DNA of 36,569 nucleotides from an uncultured Lachnospiraceae bacterium (GCA_949155905.1 CASCWU010000027.1:1-36569); one strand, 5' to 3'; numbered from the stretch's first letter, positions 7,689-16,452 are shown. Notes: generated by a model from the sequence alone, not told the origin. Numbers and translations are program-made.

Positions 7689-8126
7689 TTATTTTGCTTT
7701 TATCGGGATATAATAGTCCATTTGTTCATATCCTAGTATTTCCTTTGCAAGCGGTGACGTAATGATATTTCCCAGTTCGGAACGTGAGACATCCCGCTCC
7801 AATCCGTTTTCGTTTAGAAACTTATCTATCTCGGTGTCCATAAGCTTCTTATCTGTTTTCTGGTCGATGTCGGTTGCCACTGCATAAAGACCGCCTGGAA
7901 AGTCTATGATTTCAAATTCACCCGGAACATCCATTCCGTCTTCATACAGATACAACCAGACAAATCCCTCTTCTGTCCCCGACAGAAAATCCTTTGGAAA
8001 CAGCCCTCTTTTTTGAGAGGATAACCATTCGTCAAATAGTTGGAAGTTTCCCTCGCCGAACATCCCTGTTCCAGACGAAACCATTTTACAGGCTGGCATT
8101 TCATAAATTCTTACATATTGCATCAT
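7689..8126 (-). CDS. GyrI-like effector-binding protein
   Basis: A second stand-alone effector-binding domain of about 145 residues. The start 'MMQYVRIYEMPACKMVSSGTG' and the region 'GEFEIIDFPGGLYAVATDID' are typical of the GyrI-like/AraC_E_bind fold, and the C-terminus 'QMDYYIPIKAK' supplies its last strand. GGAGG lies 4 bp before ATG 8126 and 7 bp before ATG 8123; either start may be used. It is the first gene behind the promoter at 8224-8229 and follows the WYL regulator gene, so it is a likely direct target of that regulator. It may bind the same ligand that the regulator group responds to; the ligand is unknown. Confidence 0.78.
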   Translation of the reverse strand: MMQYVRIYEMPACKMVSSGTGMFGEGNFQLFDEWLSSQKRGLFPKDFLSGTEEGFVWLYLYEDGMDVPGEFEIIDFPGGLYAVATDIDQKTDKKLMDTEIDKFLNENGLERDVSRSELGNIITSPLAKEILGYEQMDYYIPIKAK

Positions 8127-8223
8127 GATTCCTCCGATTTCGATTTTACTCAAATTTTTTAAAATGATAACAACAAAAGCTTTTGTCGTTTTCTATCGGT
8201 ATCGTTGCGTTGCTATGCTAGTT

Positions 8224-8256
8224 ATTATAACACACATATCCTGACACCTTTTGTCA
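8224..8256 (-). promoter_or_regulatory. Promoter and candidate operator of the GyrI-like/DUF3788 operon
   Basis: On the minus strand a perfect TATAAT (plus 8224-8229) with an extended TGn element lies about 100 bp before the GyrI-like start. Just upstream is the palindrome TGACA-N5-TGTCA (8242-8256), whose last three bases are the TGA stop codon of the WYL regulator gene. The TTGACA at the palindrome edge is 22 bp from the -10, too far for a normal -35, so an activator bound at the palindrome is plausible. Confidence 0.5.
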
Positions 8257-9150
8257 AGATTTATTTTTTTCGTAAATTTCTTGTGCCTGGGCAGCTAAAA
8301 CGGCTTTTAAATAAGTTGGTTCTATGATTTCCACATATGCTCCAAAGGAAAGCAGATAACCAATAAGCCAGGTATCAACCGGCATTTCCGCACAGGCTAT
8401 TAAATCTCCGTTTTCTTGATATTCAATTTGCGATTCGTCAAATTCATCATAAACACGATATGCTATTTCTTTGGAAAACAAAAGGACTATCCGGGAGCAT
8501 AGACTTTGTAAATGGTTCGTTTGATCGGGGTATGGTTTTGGGATAAAGGTATTTTCTGATACTTCCAACTCCAGGATACGGTTCAATTTGAAGATACGAA
8601 AATCCTGCTTCTCCGTACAAAACGCTTTTAAGTACCATCCTTTTGACTTATAGGATAATTGTAATGGCTGGATAATCCGCTTGCTTCTTTCGCTCTTCGT
8701 ATTTTCATAGACGATCTTGATTTCTTTGCATTGAATGATAGCTGTTTTTAATCGTTCAAATTTTGCGTTATCAAAAGCACCCTTTCCCCAACGGGAAAAA
8801 TCTACTTCAAGCCAATTTCTTGTAGTTACATGAAAAAGTGCGGATAACTTTGTCAGGGTTTCTTTTCCGTCCAGATAACCGGTAGCCAAGATACTCTGTA
8901 TCGCTGTCAAAACCTCCTGTTTTTCTTTTTCGGATAAGATTGCCCTATCCAGAATAAAATCCTGCAATAAGTATATACCGCCATTTCTTCCCGCCTCGGC
9001 ATAAACTGGAATACCTGCGCTGCTTAATGCTTCTATATCACGGTAAATGGTTCTGACAGAAACCTCATAGTTGGCTGCTAATTCGGAAGCCGTAGCATGT
9101 CCTTTGTCTAAAAGATAATATAAAATTTTGAATAAACGGCTGTCTGACAT
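8254..9150 (-). CDS. YafY-type HTH/WYL transcriptional regulator
   Basis: A 298-residue regulator with an N-terminal HTH_11 domain (about 5-58, including 'NYEVSVRTIYRDIEALSSAG') followed by a WYL ligand-binding domain (about 140-225, with 'LQLSYKSKGWYLKAFCTEKQ' as the signature) and a WCX-type C-terminal extension. Proteins of this class respond to small molecules or nucleotides and often control neighbouring detoxification or effector-binding genes. A GAGGTG lies 6 bp before the ATG. It reads into the GyrI-like and DUF3788 genes with a separate promoter between, so it probably regulates them. A stem-loop or palindrome upstream (9195-9238) may mediate autoregulation. Confidence 0.9.
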   Translation of the reverse strand: MSDSRLFKILYYLLDKGHATASELAANYEVSVRTIYRDIEALSSAGIPVYAEAGRNGGIYLLQDFILDRAILSEKEKQEVLTAIQSILATGYLDGKETLTKLSALFHVTTRNWLEVDFSRWGKGAFDNAKFERLKTAIIQCKEIKIVYENTKSERSKRIIQPLQLSYKSKGWYLKAFCTEKQDFRIFKLNRILELEVSENTFIPKPYPDQTNHLQSLCSRIVLLFSKEIAYRVYDEFDESQIEYQENGDLIACAEMPVDTWLIGYLLSFGAYVEIIEPTYLKAVLAAQAQEIYEKNKS

Positions 9151-9194
9151 GATTTCACCTCTTCTCTGAGAATACTATAAAAATGTTGTCCATA

Positions 9195-9238
9195 GAAGCA
9201 GCGTGTTGTTTTGTTAAATATCGTACAACATCTGCTTC
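9195..9238. promoter_or_regulatory. Long inverted repeat upstream of the YafY-type regulator
   Basis: GAAGCAG-cg-TGTTGT (9195-9209) pairs with ACAACA-t-CTGCTTC (9225-9238) around a 15-nt AT-rich centre, 45-88 bp upstream of the regulator start. It could be an autoregulatory operator; no T-run follows, so a terminator is unlikely. Confidence 0.45.
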
Positions 9239-9364
9239 ATTTATGCAATACCAGGAAAAGTGAAGTCAGTTTATCCTTATCATTGGCTGAATGTAACCTG
9301 TAACGCAGGAAAAAATGAAAAAAATACCAATTAGTACTTGACACATACCTTGCAGGACGAAAGA

Positions 9365-9393
9365 TTGACGTATCACAAGGGATACGCTATAAT
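9365..9393 (+). promoter_or_regulatory. Strong sigma-A promoter of the Rpn-like gene
   Basis: TTGACG (9365-9370), a 17-bp spacer and a perfect TATAAT (9388-9393) lie 25 bp before a GGGAGG ribosome site. A further TTGACA lies upstream at 9338-9343. Confidence 0.65.
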
Positions 9394-9417
9394 TGCAAAC
9401 AGGGAGGTGTGTTTCTT

Positions 9418-10279
9418 TTGGGACGAAAAAAGAAAGAAAAAGAAGTAGAAGTAGCTCAGGATATGACCGGCAAAATGATGAGAACAGGAAAAGAAGCCTT
9501 AGATAAAGTTGATAAGAGTGATACATCGGGAACCTTGTACGATGATATTTTCAGGCTCTTGCTTGGGAAGTACCCACGTTTGATCCTGCCATTATTGAGT
9601 GAACTGTTTGGGGAGCAATTCGACGGGGATGAGGAAATGTATGATTCCAGGATAGCGATACGGGATAGTAAATTAGAGGATGGTGTATTAGTAGTTCGGT
9701 TTCCGGATTCTGCTGTCTTGTGCCTGAGGTCGAGCCATTCCACTCCGGATTACTTTAAAGTTTGTAGAATATGAAATACCGACCATGAAGATGGCTGACT
9801 ATAACAGTGGGACTGTCTTGGAAAGAAACTTGTACTTTTTGCTGCCCTTCTTACCATTTAATGATGAAAAGCGATTTCAAGTGTGTAATGAGGACGATAC
9901 GAAGTTAGGACAGCTACTGACGGAATATCAAAGCGTTCTTTTTGACTTGGATAATGACGTTAAGGATAGAAAGGTAGAGGGACAGACGATACAGGATTTG
10001 GTAACTTTGTTTGCACAGGTAGCAGATCGATTAGCGGAGAACTATGGAAAGGTAAGGAAAGGAGTTGCAGGAGTTATGAGTAGTGCAAAATTTTGGTTAG
10101 AGAGTGACAGGGTAAGAGAAGAAGGGAGATTAGAAGGAATTGTAGATACGTTTGATCTTCTTGTAGAGACTGGCGTGTCGGAACATACTGCATTAGAAAT
10201 GATTGCAGAACGGAAAGGCACTACAGTGAAAGAGATAGAAGAAGTAGTGTATGGAAAGGAACATTTAGTAGGAGTATGA
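9418..10279 (+). pseudogene. Rpn-family (PD-(D/E)XK) nuclease/putative transposase, frameshifted
   Basis: The 5' part encodes 'DKSDTSGTLYDDIFRLLLGK' and 'LFGEQFDGDEEMYDSRIAIR', characteristic of the Rpn/PD-(D/E)XK recombination-promoting nuclease family. It runs into a stop at 9772-9774. The 3' part continues in another frame from about 9763 ('VEYEIPTMKMADYNSGTVLE') through the helical 'RNLYFLLPFLPFNDEKRFQ' region and the usual C-terminal 'AKFWLESDRVREEGRLEG' tail. One surplus base near 9760 explains the shift. The core between residues 75 and 120, where the family keeps its catalytic 'ECQSTPD', is degenerate. TTG 9418 fits the GGGAGG better than GTG 9409. The family is associated with gut Firmicutes and with RecA-independent gene transfer. 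Confidence 0.75.
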
Positions 10280-10362
10280 AGCCAGGCCATAATAACAGCT
10301 TATATCAGATAGGCGTTTTTGAATGAATAGTGAAAAATAAGACATCAGTCAGCAAGTAAGGA

Positions 10363-10391
10363 TTGAATATCCAGTGGAAACGTGGTAGAAT
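10363..10391 (+). promoter_or_regulatory. Candidate promoter of the FNT-family gene
   Basis: TTGAAT (10363-10368), a 17-bp spacer and TAGAAT (10386-10391) lie about 50 bp before the start codon. Confidence 0.5.
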
Positions 10392-10439
10392 CGAAACCAG
10401 GAGTATTAAGGCTGTTTTTTACAGAGGGGGTACAAAAAG

Positions 10440-11033
10440 ATGGCAAAGCTGCAACTGTTTATCAAAGCGGTTTATGCAGGATTTATGATCGGGATCGGCG
10501 GGATTGTCTACCTGTCGTTAGAAAACAAGGTGATTGGTTCGCTGTTGTTTTCCTTTGGGCTGCTGACCATCGTCACGCAGGGCTTCGCGCTTTATACAGG
10601 AAGGATTGGTTTTATCAAAAGCCCTAGGGAGCTTTTGGATATGCTGATCATCATCGCCGGGAATTTTGCCGGGACATTTTTGACGGCGATCCTTGCAAAA
10701 GCCGCGCATTTAAACATCAGCACGGCAGAGTTAGTCATAAAAAAGCTGGACAATAGCGTCTGGAATATCTTTTTCCTGGCAGTGTTCTGCGGGGTGATGA
10801 TGTATCTGGCGATTGACAATTTCAACAAATCGAAAAACCACCTGTTTGTCATAGCTCCCGTGATGATTTTTATTTTGTCCGGTTTTGAACACTCGATAGC
10901 GGATATGTTTTATTTTCATTTGGCAGGAGCCTATGAGGTTAAGGCAGTTCTCTATCTGGGGGTTATGCTGCTTGGCAACGGGATCGGGGCGGTGCTGTTT
11001 CGGAATCTTGTGAAATTTGGTTCATTGGAATAA
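10440..11033 (+). CDS. Formate/nitrite transporter (FNT) family channel, compact form
   Basis: An integral membrane channel with six predicted transmembrane segments, starting at about residues 7, 31, 68, 107, 134 and 168. Family features are the conserved 'GFEHSIADMF' in the fifth segment, carrying the pore-associated His, and 'GNGIGAVLF' in the sixth. It would conduct small monovalent anions such as formate, nitrite or related weak acids across the cytoplasmic membrane. At 197 residues it is shorter than FocA or NirC (about 260-285) because loops and termini are trimmed, but all six helices remain. A G-rich ribosome site precedes the ATG by 9 bp, and it has its own promoter. The exact substrate cannot be assigned. 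Confidence 0.83.
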   Translation: MAKLQLFIKAVYAGFMIGIGGIVYLSLENKVIGSLLFSFGLLTIVTQGFALYTGRIGFIKSPRELLDMLIIIAGNFAGTFLTAILAKAAHLNISTAELVIKKLDNSVWNIFFLAVFCGVMMYLAIDNFNKSKNHLFVIAPVMIFILSGFEHSIADMFYFHLAGAYEVKAVLYLGVMLLGNGIGAVLFRNLVKFGSLE

Positions 11034-11068
11034 TTTTTCAGGAATATCCTGCAATGAAAAAGTGAACC

Positions 11069-11097
11069 TTTTCAACTGGAAGGCTTTGTGCTATACT
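11069..11097 (+). promoter_or_regulatory. Candidate promoter upstream of the second esterase
   Basis: TTTTCA (11069-11074), a 17-bp spacer and TATACT (11092-11097) would start transcription near 11104, about 130 bp before the esterase gene and upstream of a terminator at 11144-11183. Confidence 0.45.
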
Positions 11098-11143
11098 GTC
11101 TGCCAGAAGGCGGGCATAACGATGGCTGGACGCGGGGTAGAAT

Positions 11144-11183
11144 GGCAGGATTTGGACGGACATCGTGATCCTGCCTCTTTTTT
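11144..11183 (+). terminator. Intrinsic terminator between the FNT gene and the esterase
   Basis: GGCAGGAT (11144-11151) and ATCCTGCC (11168-11175) form a perfect 8-bp stem followed by TCTTTTTTTG. It can end transcripts of the FNT gene. Because a promoter-like sequence lies just upstream, it could also act as an attenuator for the downstream gene. Confidence 0.75.
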
Positions 11184-11234
11184 TGTCCGAAGAAGAATGA
11201 TAGAAATAATAAAAATAAAAAAGGGGATAGAACA

Positions 11235-12203
11235 ATGAAGCTAGTACAAAAAACAATCGGGGAACATGCGGTGTTGACCGGATATCTGCATGAACCAAGC
11301 CAGGAGCTGGGAAATATCAAAGCATATCCGGCAATGCTGGTGCTGCCGGGAGGAGGCTTCCGTTTTTGCAGCGAACGGGAGGGAGAGCCGGTAGCGATGG
11401 CCTTTTTTGCAGAGGGCTATCAGACGTTTGTCCTAGATTATACGACCGTTACTAAAAAGCCGGATGCGGTGATGGCTGATCCGATGCGGGATACGGAAGA
11501 GGCTTTAACATTAATCCGCGGCGAAAGCGAGGAATGGCATATCGCAGAGGGAAAGGTCGCAATGATTGGGTTTTCCGGCGGCGGCCATCTGGCCTCGGCA
11601 GTCGCGACGCATGGAAAAGAACGTCCGGATGTGCTGGTACTAGGGTATCCGGGGATTATTCACAGCGATTTACGCGCTTTAGACTGCCCGGATATTGTGG
11701 AGTCGGTAGACAGCCAGACGCCTCCGACTTTTCTTTTTAGTACAAGAGACGATCAGGTGACGCCTCCGGCTCATCCGCTGGCGTTTGCCCAGGCATTAAA
11801 CACTGCCGGAGTAGCTTTTGAACTGCATATTTTCCGGAGCGGGGTACATGGACTTTCTTTGGGAAAAACACTGACCAGCAGCGGGTTCCGCGATAACGTC
11901 AATGCGGATTTTGCCGCATGGTTCCCGATGTGCGTCCGTTGGCTGCGGGATATGTTAGGAGACTTTACCGTATATGGCGTCAACGACGGCAGAACAGGAC
12001 GCTACAGCATCGACACGCCGCTTTCTGAGCTTTTAGCCTGTGAAGAGGCGAAGACTCTTGTCGTAGAGGCATTTCCGGCAGTAGAAAGGATAACGGTCAA
12101 TCCGATGGCCGGGCATATGAGCCTGCGCCAGATCAAAGGGATGCTCCCGGGCGTATCGGAGGAAGCCATGGAAAAGCTGGATGGAGCGCTGTTAAAGCTA
12201 TAA
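11235..12203 (+). CDS. Alpha/beta-hydrolase, esterase-like
   Basis: A second cytoplasmic serine esterase of the dienelactone-hydrolase/acetyl-esterase type. The motif GFSGGG carries nucleophile Ser114, the oxyanion loop is '[14 protein letters not shown]' near residue 40, the acid is Asp172 or Asp173 in 'STRDDQV', and the catalytic histidine is His205 in 'SGVHGLS'. The last 70 residues or so ('[20 protein letters not shown]' onward) form a small helical domain not needed for the hydrolase fold; it resembles a repeat that some Clostridial esterases carry after the catalytic domain. AAGGGG lies 9 bp before the ATG. It precedes glgP-malQ, so a role in carbohydrate side-chain removal is plausible but unproven. 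Confidence 0.85.
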   Translation: MKLVQKTIGEHAVLTGYLHEPSQELGNIKAYPAMLVLPGGGFRFCSEREGEPVAMAFFAEGYQTFVLDYTTVTKKPDAVMADPMRDTEEALTLIRGESEEWHIAEGKVAMIGFSGGGHLASAVATHGKERPDVLVLGYPGIIHSDLRALDCPDIVESVDSQTPPTFLFSTRDDQVTPPAHPLAFAQALNTAGVAFELHIFRSGVHGLSLGKTLTSSGFRDNVNADFAAWFPMCVRWLRDMLGDFTVYGVNDGRTGRYSIDTPLSELLACEEAKTLVVEAFPAVERITVNPMAGHMSLRQIKGMLPGVSEEAMEKLDGALLKL

Positions 12204-12315
12204 CAAATGCTGTCAGGGGTATCTGGAAGTATTTTTTAAAAGAAGATTGCTTACAATAACGGGAAGAAAAGATTTTTGTGCTGACAGAAAGAGAGAAATG
12301 GAGGAACTTGGATTC

Positions 12316-14586
12316 ATGAAGGAGAGAGTAGAACGGATTTTAAAGGAGCAGTACCAGAAGGGCTGCGGGGAGTGCAGCGCAGAGGAGGTTTATACCGCGC
12401 TGCTGCAGGCAGTAAAGGAGGAAATGGCGGCTCGGAAGCTGACCGAGGGGAAGAAAAAGCTCTATTATATTTCGGCAGAGTTTCTGATTGGAAAGCTGTT
12501 AGCCGGGAACCTTATCAACCTGGGAGCTTACGAGGAAATTGACACGTATTTAAAGGAACATGGATTTTCGATGGCGCAGATGGAGGAGTTGGAGCCGGAG
12601 CCTTCGCTGGGAAACGGTGGCCTGGGACGTCTGGCGGCTTGCTTTTTGGACTCGATTGCTACGCTGGGTCTGCCGGGTGACGGCGTCGGCCTCAACTACC
12701 ACTTTGGCTTATTCCGCCAGCGTTTTGAAAACCATAAGCAGATGGAAGAGCCGAACCCATGGATCGAGGATCAGAGCTGGCTGACCAAAACGGATGTAAG
12801 CTATGAGGTGTCCTTTGGCGGCGGGATTACGGTAAAATCCCGGATGTACGATATCGACGTAGCAGGCTATGAAGCAGGACGGAACAAGCTCCATCTGTTT
12901 GATTTGGAGACAGTGGACGAGGGCATTGTAGAAGAGGGCATCGACTTTGACAAGGAAGATGTAAAACGGAACCTGACGCTCTTTTTATACCCGGACGACA
13001 GCGACGATGCCGGACGGATGCTACGGATTTACCAGCAATATTTTATGGTCAGCAATGGCGCACAGTTGATTTTGGACGAAATTCGGCAAAAGGGCGGAAA
13101 GCTGACGGAACTGCCGGAATATGCGGTGATTCAAATCAACGATACACATCCGACGATGGTCATCCCAGAACTGATCCGGCTTTTGATGCAGGAGGGGATC
13201 GAGCAGGACGAGGCGATCCGCCTGGTCAGCCAGACATGTGCGTATACGAACCATACGATTCTGGCAGAGGCGCTCGAAACGTGGCCGCTTAAATATCTGG
13301 AAAAGGTCGTGCCGCAGCTTGTTCCGATTATCAAGGTATTAGACGAGCGGGTCAGGGCGACCACCAAGGATCGCAAGACAGTGATCATTGACCGGAAAAA
13401 GCAGGTGCATATGGCGCATATCTGCATTCACTATGGCTTTAGTACAAACGGTGTTGCGGCGCTGCATACAGAGATTTTAAAGGAAAGCGAGTTAAAAGCA
13501 TTTTATAAGCTTTACCCGGAGCGCTTCCAGAACAAAACGAACGGCATTACCTTCCGCCGTTGGCTGCTTTACAGCAACCAGGAGTTGACTGCGCTGATCG
13601 AGCGTCTGATCGGGGACGGCTTTAAGCGGGATGCCGACGAGTTAAAGAAGCTGGCTGAGTTTGCCGGGGACGAACAGGTACTAGAGGAGCTGCTGGCGAT
13701 CAAGCAGAAGAAAAAGCAGGATTTGGCGGATTATTTGCAGACGAAGGGCATCGTGGTCAATCCAGCTTCTATCTTCGATATTCAAATCAAGCGTCTGCAT
13801 GAGTACAAGCGCCAGCAGATGAATGCTCTCTACCTGATTTATAAATATCTGGAAATCAAAAAGGGCAGGAAGCCATCAACGCCTCTGACAATGCTCTTCG
13901 GCGCCAAGGCTGCCCCGGCTTATATTATTGCGAAGGATATCATCCATTTGATTTTGTGCCTGCAGGAGTTGTGCGAAAAGGATCCGGAGGTCAGCCCGTA
14001 TTTGAAGGTCGTGATGGTGGAAAATTATAATGTTTCTCTGGCGGAAAAGCTGATTCCGGCTTGCGATATTTCCGAACAGATTTCCCTGGCCTCCAAGGAA
14101 GCGAGCGGTACCGGAAATATGAAATTTATGCTAAACGGCGCGGTGACGCTTGGGACAATGGACGGCGCGAACGTGGAAATTTTCGATCTGGTAGGACGGG
14201 AAAATATGTATTTGTTCGGAGAATCGAGCGATACGGTGATCGAGCATTACAAGCGCGAGGATTATCATCCAAAAAAGGTGCTGGCAGAGGATATCCGTTT
14301 GCAGAAGCTGGTAGACTTTATCGTCGGGCCAGAGCTGATGGCGATTGGAGACGAAGAAAACCTGACCAGGCTGTATAACGAAATCGTCGGAAAGGACTGG
14401 TTTATGGCGCTTCTCGATCTGAAGGATTATATCATTACGAAGGAATGGGCGTTAGAGGATTATGAGGATCGGAAGGAATGGGCGAAGAAAATGTTAATCA
14501 ATATCAGCCAGGCCGGCTATTTCTCCTCCGACCGAACGATTGCCGAATACAACCGGGATATTTGGAAGCTGTCAGAAAAAATGTGA
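12316..14586 (+). CDS. glgP: Glycogen/starch phosphorylase
   Basis: Releases glucose-1-phosphate from the non-reducing ends of alpha-1,4-glucans using phosphate and PLP. Hallmarks are '[19 protein letters not shown]' near the N-terminus and the PLP site '[11 protein letters not shown]' with Lys603, followed by 'TMDGANVEI'. The length (about 756 residues) is normal for the bacterial enzyme. I place the start at ATG 12316 because the protein then begins like its relatives ('[17 protein letters not shown]') and a GGAGG lies 11 bp before it; ATG 12298 and TTG 12247 are in-frame alternatives. It is followed by malQ 33 bp downstream, forming an alpha-glucan breakdown operon. Confidence 0.96.
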   Translation: MKERVERILKEQYQKGCGECSAEEVYTALLQAVKEEMAARKLTEGKKKLYYISAEFLIGKLLAGNLINLGAYEEIDTYLKEHGFSMAQMEELEPEPSLGNGGLGRLAACFLDSIATLGLPGDGVGLNYHFGLFRQRFENHKQMEEPNPWIEDQSWLTKTDVSYEVSFGGGITVKSRMYDIDVAGYEAGRNKLHLFDLETVDEGIVEEGIDFDKEDVKRNLTLFLYPDDSDDAGRMLRIYQQYFMVSNGAQLILDEIRQKGGKLTELPEYAVIQINDTHPTMVIPELIRLLMQEGIEQDEAIRLVSQTCAYTNHTILAEALETWPLKYLEKVVPQLVPIIKVLDERVRATTKDRKTVIIDRKKQVHMAHICIHYGFSTNGVAALHTEILKESELKAFYKLYPERFQNKTNGITFRRWLLYSNQELTALIERLIGDGFKRDADELKKLAEFAGDEQVLEELLAIKQKKKQDLADYLQTKGIVVNPASIFDIQIKRLHEYKRQQMNALYLIYKYLEIKKGRKPSTPLTMLFGAKAAPAYIIAKDIIHLILCLQELCEKDPEVSPYLKVVMVENYNVSLAEKLIPACDISEQISLASKEASGTGNMKFMLNGAVTLGTMDGANVEIFDLVGRENMYLFGESSDTVIEHYKREDYHPKKVLAEDIRLQKLVDFIVGPELMAIGDEENLTRLYNEIVGKDWFMALLDLKDYIITKEWALEDYEDRKEWAKKMLINISQAGYFSSDRTIAEYNRDIWKLSEKM

Positions 14587-14603
14587 CAGCGGGAGCGCTG
14601 TCA
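14584..14603 (+). promoter_or_regulatory. Intercistronic hairpin between glgP and malQ
   Basis: TGACAGCG (14584-14591) and CGCTGTCA (14596-14603) form a perfect 8-bp stem with a 4-nt loop; the first three bases are the glgP stop codon. There is no T-run. It may stabilise or process the dicistronic mRNA, or restrain the ribosomes entering malQ. Confidence 0.6.
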
Positions 14604-14619
14604 AAGTGGAGGGTATCAG

Positions 14620-16074
14620 ATGGGAAAAGAAGCAGGAATTTTAATGCCGGTTTCCTCCCTTCCGGGGAGACATGGCATCGGGGATTTTGGGAGCAGCAGC
14701 TATGAATTTGTCGATATGCTGGCAGAGGGCGGCCTGAAAATCTGGCAGATTCTTCCGTTAGGGCCGCTTGGCTATGGGAATTCTCCGTATCAGCCGTATT
14801 CTTCCTTTGCCGGGGATGAGCTGTATATCAGTCTGGACAGGTTGTGGCAGGAGGGCTTGCTTGGGAAAACGCCGTCCTTTGAAAAGTTTTCCACGAGCGT
14901 GGAATACCAGGCGGTACGAGAGTTTAAGTCCGAATGGCTGCAAAAGGCATACCGGAAATTCCGGCCAAACGAGGAGTATGAGGCCTTTGTCAAGCAGGAT
15001 TGGGTGCGCTCTTATGCGATTTATCTGAGCTTTAAAAAGGCAAACGGACTAAGAAGCTGGCTGGAATGGCCAAAGAAACAGAAGGAGTACTGGAAAAAGC
15101 CGTTTGATTTGGAGGAAGCAGGTTTTGAGGAAGATGTTCAGTACGAAATGTTCGTCCAATATGAATTTTATCATCAGTGGATGACGTTAAAGGCCTATGC
15201 GAACCAGAAGGGAATCCAGATCATGGGGGATATTCCATTTTACGTGGGGATTGATTCCTTGGATGTCTGGGCGAACCAGGATTGCTTTTTGTTAGATAAA
15301 GCAGGAAATCCAAAGTGGATCGCCGGGGTGCCGCCGGATTATTTCAGCGAAACCGGGCAGCGCTGGGGAAATCCAATCTATAACTGGAAGCACTTAAAGG
15401 AAACCGGGTTCCGGTTTTGGATCGACCGCCTGGCCTATACGGCAAAGCTGTTTGATATTATCCGAATCGACCATTTCCGGGCGTTTGATACGTACTGGAA
15501 GATTCCGGCCTCCTGTCCGACGGCGATTGAAGGCAAGTGGATTCTGGCTCCAGGCTATGAATTTTTTGATACGTTATTTGAGCAGTACCCGGATATCAAC
15601 ATCATTGTAGAGGATCTGGGGGATCTGCGTCCTAAGGTACACAAGCTGCGGGATCATTATGGCTTTATGGGAATGAAGGTGCTGCAGTTTACCTTTGATC
15701 CGCTGGAGACCAACAACGATTTTCCGGATCGGGAAAATATGATTCTTTATACTGGGACGCATGATAACCAGACGGTGATGGGATGGTATCGTTCGCAAAA
15801 GCCGAAATTCCGCCGAGCCACCTTACAGGAACTGCGGGAGGCCGGGTTAGAGGAGGGCAAGGTCAGCGACCGCTTTATCCAGATGAGCCTTTCTAGCATC
15901 GCCAAGATGGTCGTTGTGCCGATGTGGGATTTCCTTGGTTTGGATGATTCTGCCCGGGTAAACACGCCAGGCACGCTCGGCTCTCCGAACTGGGAGTGGA
16001 GGATGAAATCCTTTACGGCGTTTCGGAAAAAGCTGCCGTGGATTGCGGAGCAGATAGAAAAAAGCGGACGGTAG
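14620..16074 (+). CDS. malQ: 4-alpha-glucanotransferase (amylomaltase)
   Basis: A GH77 disproportionating enzyme that transfers alpha-1,4-glucan segments, freeing glucose and making longer chains suited to the phosphorylase. The sequence opens with the family signature 'GILMPVSSLPGRHGIGDFG'. Catalytic residues by comparison with amylomaltases are Asp284 in 'RIDHFRAFDTYW' (nucleophile), Glu331 in 'IVEDLGDL' (acid/base) and Asp382 in 'TGTHDNQT' (transition-state stabiliser). The 484-residue length is typical of the short bacterial form. GGAGG lies 8 bp before the ATG. It is the second gene of a glgP-malQ operon and ends in a clear terminator. Confidence 0.96.
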   Translation: MGKEAGILMPVSSLPGRHGIGDFGSSSYEFVDMLAEGGLKIWQILPLGPLGYGNSPYQPYSSFAGDELYISLDRLWQEGLLGKTPSFEKFSTSVEYQAVREFKSEWLQKAYRKFRPNEEYEAFVKQDWVRSYAIYLSFKKANGLRSWLEWPKKQKEYWKKPFDLEEAGFEEDVQYEMFVQYEFYHQWMTLKAYANQKGIQIMGDIPFYVGIDSLDVWANQDCFLLDKAGNPKWIAGVPPDYFSETGQRWGNPIYNWKHLKETGFRFWIDRLAYTAKLFDIIRIDHFRAFDTYWKIPASCPTAIEGKWILAPGYEFFDTLFEQYPDINIIVEDLGDLRPKVHKLRDHYGFMGMKVLQFTFDPLETNNDFPDRENMILYTGTHDNQTVMGWYRSQKPKFRRATLQELREAGLEEGKVSDRFIQMSLSSIAKMVVVPMWDFLGLDDSARVNTPGTLGSPNWEWRMKSFTAFRKKLPWIAEQIEKSGR

Positions 16075-16116
16075 AACAATCACAGCATGATAGCCAGATT
16101 TGATTCTGGCAGGGAT

Positions 16117-16166
16117 ACCCCGGAAGGGATGGCAAAACAAGTGTCAGTTCCTTTCGGGGTTGTTTT
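16117..16166 (+). terminator. Intrinsic terminator of glgP-malQ
   Basis: ACCCCGGAAGGGA (16117-16129) pairs with TTCCTTTCGGGGT (16148-16160) over 13 positions, allowing two G-U pairs, with an 18-nt loop and a short T-rich tail (TGTTTT). Confidence 0.65.
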
Positions 16167-16184
16167 ATGCACAGAGCCGCGTAA
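16163..16184. repeat. 22-bp dispersed repeat, copy 2
   Basis: Identical to 4842-4863. It begins inside the T-tail of the malQ terminator. The rest of this 378-base gap holds a short inverted repeat (GGCGGT 16201-16206 with ACCGCC 16265-16270, then a T-run) and the uppP promoter; nothing in it looks coding. Confidence 0.6.
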
Positions 16185-16330
16185 GGAAATTTTGCCGCCA
16201 GGCGGTCCTGGAGCGTTATCTGGCAAGATAAGCAGAAAGAACAGAAGAAAGAGCAGAGGAGAGAACCGCCGGGGTTTTTAACGGACGTATTTTATTCTGG
16301 CAGTTTTCCTTCTTTTAGGCGATTTTGCGC

Positions 16331-16359
16331 TTGCATGAACGAACGAGATTCGTTATAAT
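16331..16359 (+). promoter_or_regulatory. Promoter of uppP with an internal palindrome
   Basis: TTGCAT (16331-16336), a 17-bp spacer and a perfect TATAAT (16354-16359) lie about 95 bp before the uppP start. The spacer contains AACGAA-N5-TTCGTT (16338-16354), a palindrome reaching into the first base of the -10, as expected of a repressor site. Confidence 0.6.
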
Positions 16360-16452
16360 AAGAAAGCGGGAAACTTGATCTTCCGTTTGGTTTTTTGCAT
16401 GAGGGCGGGAAGTAAGGAATAAAAATGAAAAAAACGGGAAGGAAGAAGTAGT

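Noticed and set aside
11101-11183. A known riboswitch before the second esterase
   Set aside because: I could not match the leader to any riboswitch class I know, so only an unspecified attenuator is suggested.
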